This document shows positions 8,213 to 16,376 of a stretch of DNA of 64,000 nt, in pieces. The DNA is from Kiritimatiellales bacterium. Lineage in GTDB: Bacteria; Verrucomicrobiota; Kiritimatiellia; Kiritimatiellales; Tichowtungiaceae. The stretch spans positions 1-64,000 of the forward strand of contig JBBADV010000010.1 of the NCBI GenBank assembly GCA_041656295.1. Direction: 5' to 3'. The position numbers and the translations under genes are program-made. A model generated the notes under the pieces. That model searched no databases. It was not told the DNA's origin and worked only from the letters and a program-made list of their open reading frames with translations. The first letter of the stretch is position 1, and each line of letters starts with the position of its first letter.

Positions 8213-9505
8213 TTAATCCATATGAAATGCTTTGCGCAGGTCGGCGATGATTCCTGCGTTCATCGGAACAGTGCCGCCGATGGGTTTGCTGTTGAGAATG
8301 GCTTCAGCTGAACTTTCGAGAACTTCGAGTTTATCAAATGCGCCGAGGACATCTTCGCTGACCACCATCACACCGTTGTTGCACAGCACTGACGCCGGCG
8401 TTTCCGGCGTTAAGGTTGCGGTGAGTCTGGCATAGTCGTTAAATGAAGTTTCGAACGGCAGCAGCTGGACGTCGCGCACGAAAATATAACTTTCCGGAAT
8501 GGTGCGCGTATCAATGGTTTCGTTGCAGAGAGAAAAGGCCATACAGTTGACGGGGTAGGCATTGATAACGGCGTTGATTTCGGGGTGTGCGTCATAAATT
8601 GCCTGATGTGCACGTACAGCCCGGCTCGGACGTTTGCCGAATTCTTTTTTGCCTTTGCGGATCATTACGGGATCTTCCGGTTCAATGACGCGCCGGTCGA
8701 GCGGGTGAGGCGTAATCAGAAATGAGTCGTTGTCGATGCGCGCCGAAAAACTGCCGGTGCTGCTGGTAAGCAGGCGTTGCTGATATCCGCGCCGGATAAA
8801 GCGCGCGAGTTCGCAACGCAGTTCTTTTTCGCGAATGCTCATGCGATCAACGCTGTATTCAAATGGTTCCAGCTTGGTATAACTTTTTTCCTGCAGCTGG
8901 AGCTGTGCATCGCTCAGTGTTTGCGGCGTACCGAGCAGATTGGCTTTAATTTGGATTTTGCAGCAGAGTTCCAGTGTTTCAAACCGCTGGAAAGCGTCCT
9001 GCAGATTTTCTCCGCCGCAGCAAACGCCATGATTCTCAAGTATCACGCTGTCAAAACCTTCTTTAAATTTTCCGGCAATCTTTGCTCCCAGGTCGGCGCT
9101 GCCGGGGATTCCGTATGGTGCAAAGCCGACGAGTCCGTTGGTGTTCCATGCTTCGGGAAACGATTTGGTCTCCGGCACAACATGCGCACAGCTGAATGCC
9201 ACGAGCGCCATCGGGTGTGCGTGTACAACGGCGCGGATATCCGGCCGTACTTCGTAAATGGCTTTATGAAATGGAAATTCGGATGAGGGCGGATGGCGGC
9301 CTTCGATCGTTCCGTTTTTACGGACACAGACAATATCCGCCGGCGTAAGCCGGCCTTTATCAACGCGCGCCGGCGTAATCCAGATATCGCCATTTTCGTC
9401 GATAATCGAAAGATTTCCTCCAGACGTTGTGGTCATTTTATATTGATAAATCCGGTCGAGCGTCATGGCCAGTTCTTCGCGCGGGTGCATGAATTCATAT
9501 TTCAC
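8213..9505 (-). CDS. Tandem class II aldolase/adducin-domain protein
   Basis: The 430-residue protein contains two FucA/AraD-type domains. Domain 1 (about 1-205) keeps the active-site set: 'TTSGGNLS', Glu in 'PPSSEFPFH', zinc ligands 'HAHP', and the third His in 'LENHGV'. Domain 2 (about 225-430) repeats the pattern ('TSSTGSFSARI', 'RAHQAIYDAHPE') but HAHP is replaced by 'NAYP' and NHG by 'NNG', so it probably binds no metal. Such enzymes cleave or epimerise sugar phosphates (fuculose-1-P, rhamnulose-1-P, ribulose-5-P); the substrate is unknown. It is divergent from the DeoR regulator, a common arrangement for sugar catabolic genes. AGGAGA lies before the start. Confidence 0.85.
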   Translation of the reverse strand: MKYEFMHPREELAMTLDRIYQYKMTTTSGGNLSIIDENGDIWITPARVDKGRLTPADIVCVRKNGTIEGRHPPSSEFPFHKAIYEVRPDIRAVVHAHPMALVAFSCAHVVPETKSFPEAWNTNGLVGFAPYGIPGSADLGAKIAGKFKEGFDSVILENHGVCCGGENLQDAFQRFETLELCCKIQIKANLLGTPQTLSDAQLQLQEKSYTKLEPFEYSVDRMSIREKELRCELARFIRRGYQQRLLTSSTGSFSARIDNDSFLITPHPLDRRVIEPEDPVMIRKGKKEFGKRPSRAVRAHQAIYDAHPEINAVINAYPVNCMAFSLCNETIDTRTIPESYIFVRDVQLLPFETSFNDYARLTATLTPETPASVLCNNGVMVVSEDVLGAFDKLEVLESSAEAILNSKPIGGTVPMNAGIIADLRKAFHMD

Positions 9506-9579
9506 GGGGATCTCCTTGCTTGTAATTGCCGGTCAAGAGTAGTCCTGTTCGATAAATCTGCAATCAAATTAAATGTTCG

Positions 9580-9677
9580 GTGCGAAAAGAAAGAAACGCA
9601 TAAAAACACAAAATAGGTGTTGAAATAAAAGTAAATCAATGATTAAGTGAAAGAATAAAGAAACAGAAACGAAAGTA
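9580..9677. promoter_or_regulatory. Candidate DeoR operator cluster
   Basis: The 181-bp divergent region between the aldolase and the DeoR regulator has repeated GAAA-type words: 'AAAAGAAAGAAACGC' near 9584 and 'GAAAGAATAAAGAAACAGAA' followed by ACGAAAG at 9649-9675. DeoR/GlpR-type repressors often bind repeated (G)AAA(A/C)G motifs. Binding is inferred only from the repeat pattern and location. Confidence 0.4.
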
Positions 9678-9686
9678 GAGAGTGGC

Positions 9687-10442
9687 GTGGCGGCGATCTT
9701 ACCAGAGCGCAAAAAACAGATTCTTGATCTGCTGGCAGATGACAGTGAGATCAGTGTAACAGAGCTGGCGGAACGTTTCGGCGTGACGGCGGTAACGGTG
9801 CGCGCGGATCTGGCGTCGCTTGAAGAAGAGGGTTTTATTGTACGCACGCACGGTGGTGCAATGCCGGCGTTTCATCCGAAAATCATCGAGCGCATGCGCG
9901 CGAAAAAGGAGATTAAAGCAGCCATTGCGAAAGCGGCGGTGCAGCTGATTGATGACGGTGATACGGTGATCATCAGTGCCGGTACAACGACTGCACTCAT
10001 TCCAAAATATCTGCTCGGCAAACGCGATATTCATATCGTCACAAATAATACGCTGCTGCTTACCTATGCGCGTGCCAATCCGCAGCTGCGCGTCACGCTC
10101 GTCGGCGGGGAATTCCGTCCGGCGGAAGAGGGCATCGTCGGACCGCTAGCGATGCAGGCGGTGGAACAGTTTCATGTGGCGAAAGCGTTTGTCGGTATCG
10201 ACGGCGCATCGGCGAAACAGGGTTTTACGGCAAACAGTATCGAGAGTGCTGACTTCGTGCGCAAAATGGCGGGACAGGCTGACCGCGTTTATGCCGTCGG
10301 TGAATCCAGTAAGTTTAACAACGCCGGTTTTGCAAAAATTTTACCATTTAGCGGCGTCGATGCACTCATAACTGATGCATTCCTGCACGCCAGATTTGAA
10401 CAAAGTTTTACAGATATGAACGTGAAGGTCATTAAGGCGTAA
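9687..10442 (+). CDS. DeoR-family transcriptional regulator
   Basis: A 251-residue repressor of sugar-catabolic type. The N-terminal winged helix (1-60) contains 'VTELAERFGVTAVTVRADL', the DeoR signature, followed by 'GFIVRTHGGA'. The C-terminal DeoRC sensor domain (about 75-235) has 'ISAGTTT' and 'FVGIDGAS', which bind a phosphorylated sugar in this family. The start is GTG 9687 with only a weak upstream GAGAG. Its place between the aldolase (divergent) and the 2-oxoacid dehydrogenase genes (downstream, same strand) suggests it controls one or both. Confidence 0.92.
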   Translation: MAAILPERKKQILDLLADDSEISVTELAERFGVTAVTVRADLASLEEEGFIVRTHGGAMPAFHPKIIERMRAKKEIKAAIAKAAVQLIDDGDTVIISAGTTTALIPKYLLGKRDIHIVTNNTLLLTYARANPQLRVTLVGGEFRPAEEGIVGPLAMQAVEQFHVAKAFVGIDGASAKQGFTANSIESADFVRKMAGQADRVYAVGESSKFNNAGFAKILPFSGVDALITDAFLHARFEQSFTDMNVKVIKA

Positions 10443-10444
10443 GG

Positions 10445-10480
10445 ACCGCAGAACACTGAATAACGAATTGCGAATTATAA
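10445..10480. repeat. Hairpin-repeat copy A (degenerate)
   Basis: Begins ACCGCAGAACACTGAATAAC, a diverged left arm of the repeat family seen in every gap of this operon (see 11966, 13398, 13797, 16300). The rest of the gap to 10582 holds only AT-rich spacer and the AAGGAGA ribosome-binding site of the E2 gene. Confidence 0.4.
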
Positions 10481-10582
10481 AGTAACAGATTAATTTTTAA
10501 ACCGTGAAACAACGCTGACTTAACGCGAATAAAAATTATAAATTGGCAACCGTAAATCGGAAATGCCGAAAAGGAGAATATT

Positions 10583-11965
10583 ATGGCTACAGAAGTTTTA
10601 ATGCCGCGACAGGGGCAGTCCGTTGAATCCTGCATCATCATCGGCTGGCACGTGAAAGAGGGCGACGCAGTGAAAGCCGGTCAGCCGCTCTGCGAAGTGG
10701 AAACCGATAAAGCGACGTTTGAAGTTGAGGCGCCGGTGGACGGGACCGTGCTCGGGATTTTTTATCCGGCGGACGCCGATGTTCCGGTGCTGAAAGTGAT
10801 CGCCGCCATCGGCGAAGCAGGCGAAGATATTTCCGGACTGCGTCCGGAAGAACCGCAGAATGCCGAACAAAAAACTGCAGAACCGCAGAACAATGAACAA
10901 GGGATGTCGAATGATGAAGTGAAGAAAACTTCTGCGATTGGAAACTCTGGATTCGATATTCAAACTTCCGCCGGCAGCGCCGGCGCCGGCGTTTCGCCGC
11001 GCGCGCGCAATCTGGCAGTAGAGAAAGGTGTTGATGCATCCGTTCTCGCCGGCTCCGGCCCGGATGGACGGATTATTGAACGCGATGTGCTGGCGGCACT
11101 GGACGGTAAAGCGGTGCTATCTCCGGCGGCAAAAACAAAAGTTGCCGCCGGCGGCGCGTTTGCTCCGGCGAGCGGAAGCGGCATCGGCGGGCGCGTTCTG
11201 TCGAGCGATCTTTCCGACGTTGCTCCGGAAAATATTGCCGGCGCGATCGCCGAGCTCGATTTCCCCGGCACAACTGAAACAGTTCCGGTAAAAGGCATTC
11301 GCAAAATTGTTGCCGAACGGATGCTGGCGTCGCTGCAGAACACGGCGCAGTTAACTATGAACGCATCGGCGGATGCCCGCCCGATGCTCGATTTCCGCGC
11401 GCGCTGCAAAGCTGCACCGGAGACCGCCGGCGTCGGCGGGGTCACCATTAACGACATTATTCTGTTTGCCGTCGCGCGCACGCTGCCGGAATTTGCGGAA
11501 CTCAACTCTCACTGGCTTGGCGATAAAATGGTTCGCTTTGCGGACGTTCATCTCGGCGTCGCGGTTGATACGCCGCGCGGCCTGATGGTGCCGGTCATCC
11601 GTTTTGCCAGCCGCTTAACATTGAAGCAGATTTCCGCCGAGGCCAAACGTCTTGCCGTTGCGGCGATTGAAGGCACAATTGATCCGGACGCACTGACCGG
11701 CGGAACCTTTACGGTGACGAATCTCGGCGCCGCCGGAATTGAAAGTTTTACGCCGGTGCTGAACGCGCCGGAGGTTGGAATTCTCGGCGTCTGCAGTATT
11801 CAGCCGAAGCCGGTGATGAAGAAAGACGGTGGCGTGGAATTTATTCCGCACATCGGATTGTCGCTGACGTTTGACCATTGCGCGGCGGACGGCGCTCCGG
11901 CGGCGAAATTCCTCGCCGCACTGCGCAAGAATATCGCGGCATTTGATGTGTTGCTGGTGAGATGA
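10583..11965 (+). CDS. Dihydrolipoyl acyltransferase (E2) of a 2-oxoacid dehydrogenase complex
   Basis: E2 core of a pyruvate (or acetoin/branched-chain) dehydrogenase; transfers the acyl group from lipoamide to CoA. It has one lipoyl domain (1-80) with target Lys K43 in 'VETDKATFE'. A linker follows, then a peripheral E3-binding domain ('SPRARNLAVEKGVD' to 'GRIIERDVL') and the CAT domain with catalytic 'DHCAADGAPAAKFL'. The linker (about residues 90-130) is encoded partly by intergenic-repeat-like DNA. Lipoylation could be supplied by LipA at 25.9 kb. It is followed by E3 after an 82-bp repeat-bearing gap. Substrate identity is uncertain. Confidence 0.93.
   Translation: MATEVLMPRQGQSVESCIIIGWHVKEGDAVKAGQPLCEVETDKATFEVEAPVDGTVLGIFYPADADVPVLKVIAAIGEAGEDISGLRPEEPQNAEQKTAEPQNNEQGMSNDEVKKTSAIGNSGFDIQTSAGSAGAGVSPRARNLAVEKGVDASVLAGSGPDGRIIERDVLAALDGKAVLSPAAKTKVAAGGAFAPASGSGIGGRVLSSDLSDVAPENIAGAIAELDFPGTTETVPVKGIRKIVAERMLASLQNTAQLTMNASADARPMLDFRARCKAAPETAGVGGVTINDIILFAVARTLPEFAELNSHWLGDKMVRFADVHLGVAVDTPRGLMVPVIRFASRLTLKQISAEAKRLAVAAIEGTIDPDALTGGTFTVTNLGAAGIESFTPVLNAPEVGILGVCSIQPKPVMKKDGGVEFIPHIGLSLTFDHCAADGAPAAKFLAALRKNIAAFDVLLVR
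10849..10970 (+). repeat. Hairpin-repeat copies inside the E2 coding linker
   Basis: The bases GAACCGCAGAATGCCGAACA, a second GAACCGCAGAACAATGAACA, and later GATTCGATATTCAAA match arms of the intergenic repeat of this operon. Here they are read in frame as a low-complexity linker ('EPQNAEQKTAEPQNNEQ'). Confidence 0.6.
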
Positions 11966-12040
11966 ACCGCAGAAGACTGAACAAGGGACTCCAGCTTTAG
12001 AAGCTCAGTATTCCTTGTTCAGTGTCTGAAATTCAAAGAG
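11966..12040. repeat. Hairpin-repeat copy C between E2 and E3
   Basis: Left arm GAACCGCAGAAGACTGAACA followed by AGGGACT, a short loop containing 'AGCTTTAGAAGCT', then right arm 'AGTATTCCTTGTTCAGTGTC'. The two arms (ACTGAACAAGG / CCTTGTTCAGT) are complementary and would form a hairpin in the transcript. Confidence 0.75.
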
Positions 12041-12047
12041 AAAATTT

Positions 12048-13397
12048 ATGAATGAAACATTTGATATCATAATCATCGGCGCCGGCCCTGGTGGATATGT
12101 GATGGCGGAGCGTGCGGGACATCGCGGTAAAAAAGTTCTGCTGATTGAAAAGGAAAACCTCGGCGGTGTCTGCCTGAACTGCGGCTGTATTCCAACCAAA
12201 ACATTGTTGAATTCGGCAAAGCATTTTGTGCATGCGAAAGAAGCGCCGGAGTTTGGCGTGACGACCGGCGCTGTGAAATTCGATCTCGCTAAAGCGATGG
12301 TGTGGAAAACGGATGTGATTAAAACGCTGCGCGCCGGCATTGCAGCGATGATGAAAAAAAATAAGGTGACCGTGGTGACCGGCGCGGCGGAGTTTCTCGG
12401 CGCGCGCAGCGTGAAAGTCGGCGATACCGTTTATGAAGGCGCAAATATTGTGATCGCTACCGGATCGTCGCCGTTTGTTCCGCCGATCCCCGGTGCGGAT
12501 CAGCCGCATGTAATGACAAGCACGGGAATTCTGGACATTGAAAAACTGCCGGAAACGCTGACAGTAATCGGCGGCGGCGTGATCGGCGTGGAGTTTGCCA
12601 GCTTTTTCAGCAGCCTCGGTGTGAAGGTGGATGTCATCGAAATGCTCGATGAAATTATTCCGTTTATGGATCGCAAGCAGGCGGTGGAATTCCGCCGCGC
12701 TCTAAAAGGTAAAATAACTTTTAATCTCGGATGTACAGTGACGGCGATTGACGGTCATACGGTCAAGTTCACGGAAAAGTCCGGTACAGAAAAATCGATT
12801 CAGGCGGATATCGTTTTAATGTCCGTCGGTCGCGTACCGAATCTCTCCGGCAACGGTTTTGAAAAGGCCGGGCTCGATTTTGACCGGCGAGGAATCAAGG
12901 TTGACGAACAGATGCGCACGAATCTGCCGGATGTATATGCAATCGGCGATGTTACCGGACTTTCACAGCTTGCGCATTCGGCGACGCGAATGGGTGAAGT
13001 TGCGTTGAATACAATTTGCGGCGAAAAAGACCGCTTCCGTAAAAATGCAATTCCATGGGCAGTGTATTCGATGCCGGAAGTCGCCGGATGCGGTTTAACC
13101 GAAGTCCAGGCGAAAGAGGCGGGGTATAATGTAAAAACGGCATCGCTGCCGCTGACGATGAGCGGCCGGTTTTTAGCAGAGAACGGCAAGCGCGGTCCCG
13201 GTTCGGTGAAGGTCGTGAAAGATGCGGACACGGATGTAGTGCTCGGTGTACATATGGTTGGCGCCGGTGTTTCGGAAATGATTTACGGCGCGGCGGTGAT
13301 GATTGAAGCCGAACTGCGTGCGCAAGATATTCAGCAGATTGTTTTCCCGCATCCGACGGTCGGGGAAGTGATCCGCGATACGATGTTTCAGTTTTAA
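12048..13397 (+). CDS. lpdA: Dihydrolipoyl dehydrogenase (E3)
   Basis: Reoxidises dihydrolipoamide on E2 with FAD and NAD+. The 449-residue flavoprotein has the N-terminal FAD motif 'IIGAGPGGYVMA' (9-20) and redox-active disulphide C42/C47 in 'GGVCLNCGCIPTK', with an extra Cys45 between them. The NAD motif is 'VIGGGVIGVEFASFF', the second FAD motif 'VYAIGDVTG', and the C-terminal catalytic His-Glu pair is in 'FPHPTVGEVI'. It belongs to the surrounding operon. The extra cysteine inside the redox loop is uncommon but need not affect function. Confidence 0.96.
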   Translation: MNETFDIIIIGAGPGGYVMAERAGHRGKKVLLIEKENLGGVCLNCGCIPTKTLLNSAKHFVHAKEAPEFGVTTGAVKFDLAKAMVWKTDVIKTLRAGIAAMMKKNKVTVVTGAAEFLGARSVKVGDTVYEGANIVIATGSSPFVPPIPGADQPHVMTSTGILDIEKLPETLTVIGGGVIGVEFASFFSSLGVKVDVIEMLDEIIPFMDRKQAVEFRRALKGKITFNLGCTVTAIDGHTVKFTEKSGTEKSIQADIVLMSVGRVPNLSGNGFEKAGLDFDRRGIKVDEQMRTNLPDVYAIGDVTGLSQLAHSATRMGEVALNTICGEKDRFRKNAIPWAVYSMPEVAGCGLTEVQAKEAGYNVKTASLPLTMSGRFLAENGKRGPGSVKVVKDADTDVVLGVHMVGAGVSEMIYGAAVMIEAELRAQDIQQIVFPHPTVGEVIRDTMFQF

Positions 13398-13440
13398 GAA
13401 CCGCAGAATGTCGAACAAGGAATATTGAATGTCGAAAGAC
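13398..13440. repeat. Hairpin-repeat left arm D, containing the start of the four-helix-bundle gene
   Basis: GAACCGCAGAATGTCGAACA then AGGAATATTGAATGTCGAAA. The arm supplies both an AAGGA ribosome-binding site and the ATG (13429) of the next gene. Its complementary right arm is not next to it but beyond that gene, at 13797-13845. Confidence 0.7.
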
Positions 13441-13803
13441 AGAAAATTTGACCTGGAAGACCGGCTGATTGATTTTGCGACCCGTTGCATCAACGTGTCG
13501 GAATCGCTGTCGGGATCCCGCGCCGGAATTCATCTTTCAGATCAACTTGTTCGCAGCGGAACATCTCCGGCGTTAAATTACGGCGAAGCGCAGGCTGCTG
13601 AATCGCACAAAGATTTTGTTCACAAAATGAAAGTCTGCCTGAAGGAACTGCGTGAATCATTAGTTTGTTTGAAGATTATTGTAAAAGCCGGTTTGTCGAG
13701 TGAAGAACGGTTAGCACCGTTGATTAAGGAGACCGATGAGCTGGTTGCAATTTTTGTTTCCAGTATAAAAACAGCAAAAAATAAAAATAAGGAAATTTCG
13801 TAA
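13429..13803 (+). CDS. Four-helix-bundle (S23 / 23S rRNA IVS-type) protein
   Basis: A 124-residue small helical protein of the family first seen in 23S rRNA intervening sequences, related to the Avd accessory protein of diversity-generating retroelements. Family features seen are 'LEDRLIDFATRCINV' and the central 'LSDQLVRSGTSPALNYGEAQ', followed by 'DFVHKMKVCLKELRES'. The molecular role is unknown. It interrupts the order E2-E3-E1 of the dehydrogenase operon and is enclosed by inverted arms of the local repeat (13398-13432 and 13797-13845), which also provide its start signals. This is compatible with a mobile or repeat-linked gene. Confidence 0.85.
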   Translation: MSKDRKFDLEDRLIDFATRCINVSESLSGSRAGIHLSDQLVRSGTSPALNYGEAQAAESHKDFVHKMKVCLKELRESLVCLKIIVKAGLSSEERLAPLIKETDELVAIFVSSIKTAKNKNKEIS

Positions 13804-13845
13804 TTCGAAATTCCTTGTTCGATATTCGAAATTGAAAGGGGTTCC
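13797..13845. repeat. Hairpin-repeat right arm E
   Basis: Contains AATTCCTTGTTCGATATTCG followed by AAATT. Its reverse complement (AATATCGAACAAGGAATTTC) aligns with left arm D at 13406-13425. The spacer ends in AAAGGGG, the ribosome-binding site of the E1 gene. Confidence 0.7.
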
Positions 13846-16299
13846 ATGCCAAAAAGTCAGATTGTTGATCCGAAAGAAGTTCGCAAAGCCGGTGAAATTA
13901 CATTCACGCCGATTCCGGTGAATCAGTATAAACCGGATTTTAAAAAGGAAACGAAAAAGTACGGTACCGACCGGCTGAAGAAGATGTATTATGACATGCT
14001 GATTCTGCGTGAGTTTGAAACGATGCTGAATCTGATTAAAACGCAGGGTGCGTATGAAGGGATTGAATATAATCATCCGGGTCCGGCGCATCTTTCGATC
14101 GGTCAGGAAGCGGCGGCGGTCGGTCAGGCGGTGCATCTCGATACCGACGATTATATTTTCGGTTCGCACCGTTCACACGGTGAAATTCTGGCGAAATGTC
14201 TATCCGCTGTGTACCAGCTCGACGATGCAGCGCTGACAAAAATTATGGATGAGTTTTTTGCCGGTGAAACCGTGAACGTTGTGAAAGACGGCTCACAGAA
14301 ATCAGTAAAAGAACTCGCTGAAGATTTTGTACTCTACGGGACGCTCGCCGAAATTTTTGCACGCCGCACCGGATTCAATCGCGGACTCGGCGGTTCGATG
14401 CACGCATTTTTTATTCCGTTCGGGTCAATGCCGAATAACGCAATTGTCGGCGGCTCAGGCGATATTTCAGTTGGTTCGGCACTGTTCAAACTGATCAACA
14501 GAAAACCGGGCATCGTGATTGCAAATATCGGCGATGCATCACTCGGCTGCGGTCCGGTATGGGAAGGTTTCTGGATGGCGGCGATGGATCAGTACCGCAA
14601 ACTGTGGGGCAAGGATTTCGGTGCTCCGCCGGTGCTGTTCAACATCATGAACAATCACTACGGCATGGGCGGGCAAACCCGCGGCGAGACGATGGGATAT
14701 GATAAACTCGCGCGCATCGGCGCCGGAATTAATCCGGAACAGATGCACGCTGAGCGCGTTGACGGATACAACCCGCTTGCCGTTGCCGACGCTACAGAAC
14801 GGCAGAAAAAAACGCTGCTTGCCGGCAAAGGTCCGGCGCTGCTTGATGTGGTAACGTACCGCATTTCCGGCCACTCTCCGTCTGACGCTTCTTCCTATCG
14901 CACGAAAGAGGAAGTGGAACTCTGGGAAGCGAATGACTGTGTGAAACTGTTCCGTGAATATCTCGTCAGCAGCGGTGCATTCACTGAAAGCGAAGCGGAT
15001 GAACTGAAAGCAAAGGTTGTTGCAAAAATTACAAAAACGCTAAAGCTTGCAACGGATGTGAATGTGTCGCCGTACAGCAGCGTCAACATGATTGAAGATG
15101 TGATGTTCTCGAATCTGAAAATTGAAAAGATGGAAGAGCGCACGCCGGACGTGCTGATGCCGCTGGAAGAAAATCCGCGCGTACAGCAATTGAAACGCAA
15201 AGAGCGCTTTGCGTTTGATGTGAACGGGAAACCGCACTCTGCGAATAAACTGTATACTTATCGCGACGGAATTTTTGAAGCGATGATTCACCGCTTTTAC
15301 ACCGATCCGACTTTCGTGGCATATGGCGAAGAAAACCGTGACTGGGGCGGTGCGTTTGCCTGTTATCGCGGGCTGACAGAATCTATCCCGTATCACCGTC
15401 TTTTTAACTCACCGATTTCAGAAGGCGCGATTGTCGGTTCCGCATGCGGCTACGCGATGAGCGGCGGCCGTGTCTGCGTCGAGCTGATGTATTGCGATTT
15501 TATGGGACGCGCCGGCGACGAAATTTTCAACCAGATTTCCAAATGGCAGTCAATGTCCGCCGGCATTCTGAAAATGCCGCTGGTATTGCGGATTTCTGTC
15601 GGCAATAAATACGGCGCGCAGCATTCACAGGACTGGACGGCGATGGTGAATCACATTCCGGGACTGAAAGTGTATTATCCGGCGACAACATACGATGCCA
15701 AAGGCATGCTGAACCTTGCACTGTCCGGCACCGATCCGGTGATCTTTTTTGAATCGCAGAAAACTTACGGCATCGGCGAAATGTTTGAAACCGGCGGCGT
15801 GCCGGAAGGGTATTATGAAACGCCGGAAGGCGAGCCGGCAGTGCGCCGCGCCGGAAAAGATGTGACCATTATAACCGTCGGACCGGTGTTGTATTCCGGT
15901 TTGAAAGCGGCGGATATACTGCAAGAAAAATATAATCTTGAAGCGGAAGTGATCGACCTGCGTTTTGTAAATCCGCTGAATTATAACACGCTCATTGAGT
16001 CGGTGAAGAAAACCGGCCGCGTTGTGCTGGCTTCTGATGCAGTAGAACGCGGCAGCGCGCTGCACAACATCGCGAACAATCTGGCGCAGTTCTGCTTTGA
16101 TTATCTCGATGCACCGCCGGTTGTGATCGGCGCGAAAAACTGGATTTCACCGGCGGCAGAAATGGAAACGGATTATTATCCACAGCCCGACTGGATGATC
16201 GACGCAATTCATCAGCGCGTTCTGCCGTTGCCGGGACACTCCGTGCAGCATAACTACACTAGCGGCGAAATGCTGCGCATTGCGAAGAAAGGTGTTTAA
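13846..16299 (+). CDS. Fused alpha-beta E1 of a 2-oxoacid dehydrogenase complex
   Basis: The ThDP-dependent decarboxylase that acylates lipoyl-E2. At 817 residues, both usual subunits are in one chain. The alpha part (about 30-450) has 'HPGPAHLSIGQEAAAVG', 'SHRSHGEILAK' and the ThDP/Mg motif from 'GDASLGCGPVWEGF' to 'NIMNN'. The beta part (about 475-817) has 'AYGEENRDWGGAF', 'FNSPISEGAIVGSA', 'ELMYCDFMGRAGDEIFNQ' and 'EVIDLRFVNPLN'. Around residues 125-170 the alpha part has an insertion before 'GLGGSMHAFF'. Fused E1s occur in some branched-chain and acetoin-type complexes, so pyruvate is only the default guess. Confidence 0.92.
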   Translation: MPKSQIVDPKEVRKAGEITFTPIPVNQYKPDFKKETKKYGTDRLKKMYYDMLILREFETMLNLIKTQGAYEGIEYNHPGPAHLSIGQEAAAVGQAVHLDTDDYIFGSHRSHGEILAKCLSAVYQLDDAALTKIMDEFFAGETVNVVKDGSQKSVKELAEDFVLYGTLAEIFARRTGFNRGLGGSMHAFFIPFGSMPNNAIVGGSGDISVGSALFKLINRKPGIVIANIGDASLGCGPVWEGFWMAAMDQYRKLWGKDFGAPPVLFNIMNNHYGMGGQTRGETMGYDKLARIGAGINPEQMHAERVDGYNPLAVADATERQKKTLLAGKGPALLDVVTYRISGHSPSDASSYRTKEEVELWEANDCVKLFREYLVSSGAFTESEADELKAKVVAKITKTLKLATDVNVSPYSSVNMIEDVMFSNLKIEKMEERTPDVLMPLEENPRVQQLKRKERFAFDVNGKPHSANKLYTYRDGIFEAMIHRFYTDPTFVAYGEENRDWGGAFACYRGLTESIPYHRLFNSPISEGAIVGSACGYAMSGGRVCVELMYCDFMGRAGDEIFNQISKWQSMSAGILKMPLVLRISVGNKYGAQHSQDWTAMVNHIPGLKVYYPATTYDAKGMLNLALSGTDPVIFFESQKTYGIGEMFETGGVPEGYYETPEGEPAVRRAGKDVTIITVGPVLYSGLKAADILQEKYNLEAEVIDLRFVNPLNYNTLIESVKKTGRVVLASDAVERGSALHNIANNLAQFCFDYLDAPPVVIGAKNWISPAAEMETDYYPQPDWMIDAIHQRVLPLPGHSVQHNYTSGEMLRIAKKGV

Positions 16300-16372
16300 G
16301 AACCGTAGAATATCGAACAAGGAGTTTCGAAATGCGGAGTTCCTTGTTCGGGGTTCGAAATTCTAAAAGAGG
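16300..16372. repeat. Hairpin-repeat copy F (complete, both arms)
   Basis: Left arm GAACCGTAGAATATCGAACA then AGGAGTTTCGAA, short loop ATGCGG, right arm 'AGTTCCTTGTTCGGGGTTCG' then AAATTCT. Arms TCGAACAAGGA.TTTCGAA and TTCCTTGTTCG..TTCGAA are nearly perfect complements. This is the clearest complete unit and defines the family. Confidence 0.8.
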
Positions 16373-16376
16373 ACTC

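Noticed and set aside
13620..13847. Minus-strand small frame reading 'SISNIEQGISNYEISLF'
   Set aside because: This is just the hairpin repeat translated in reverse; such frames appear wherever the repeat occurs.
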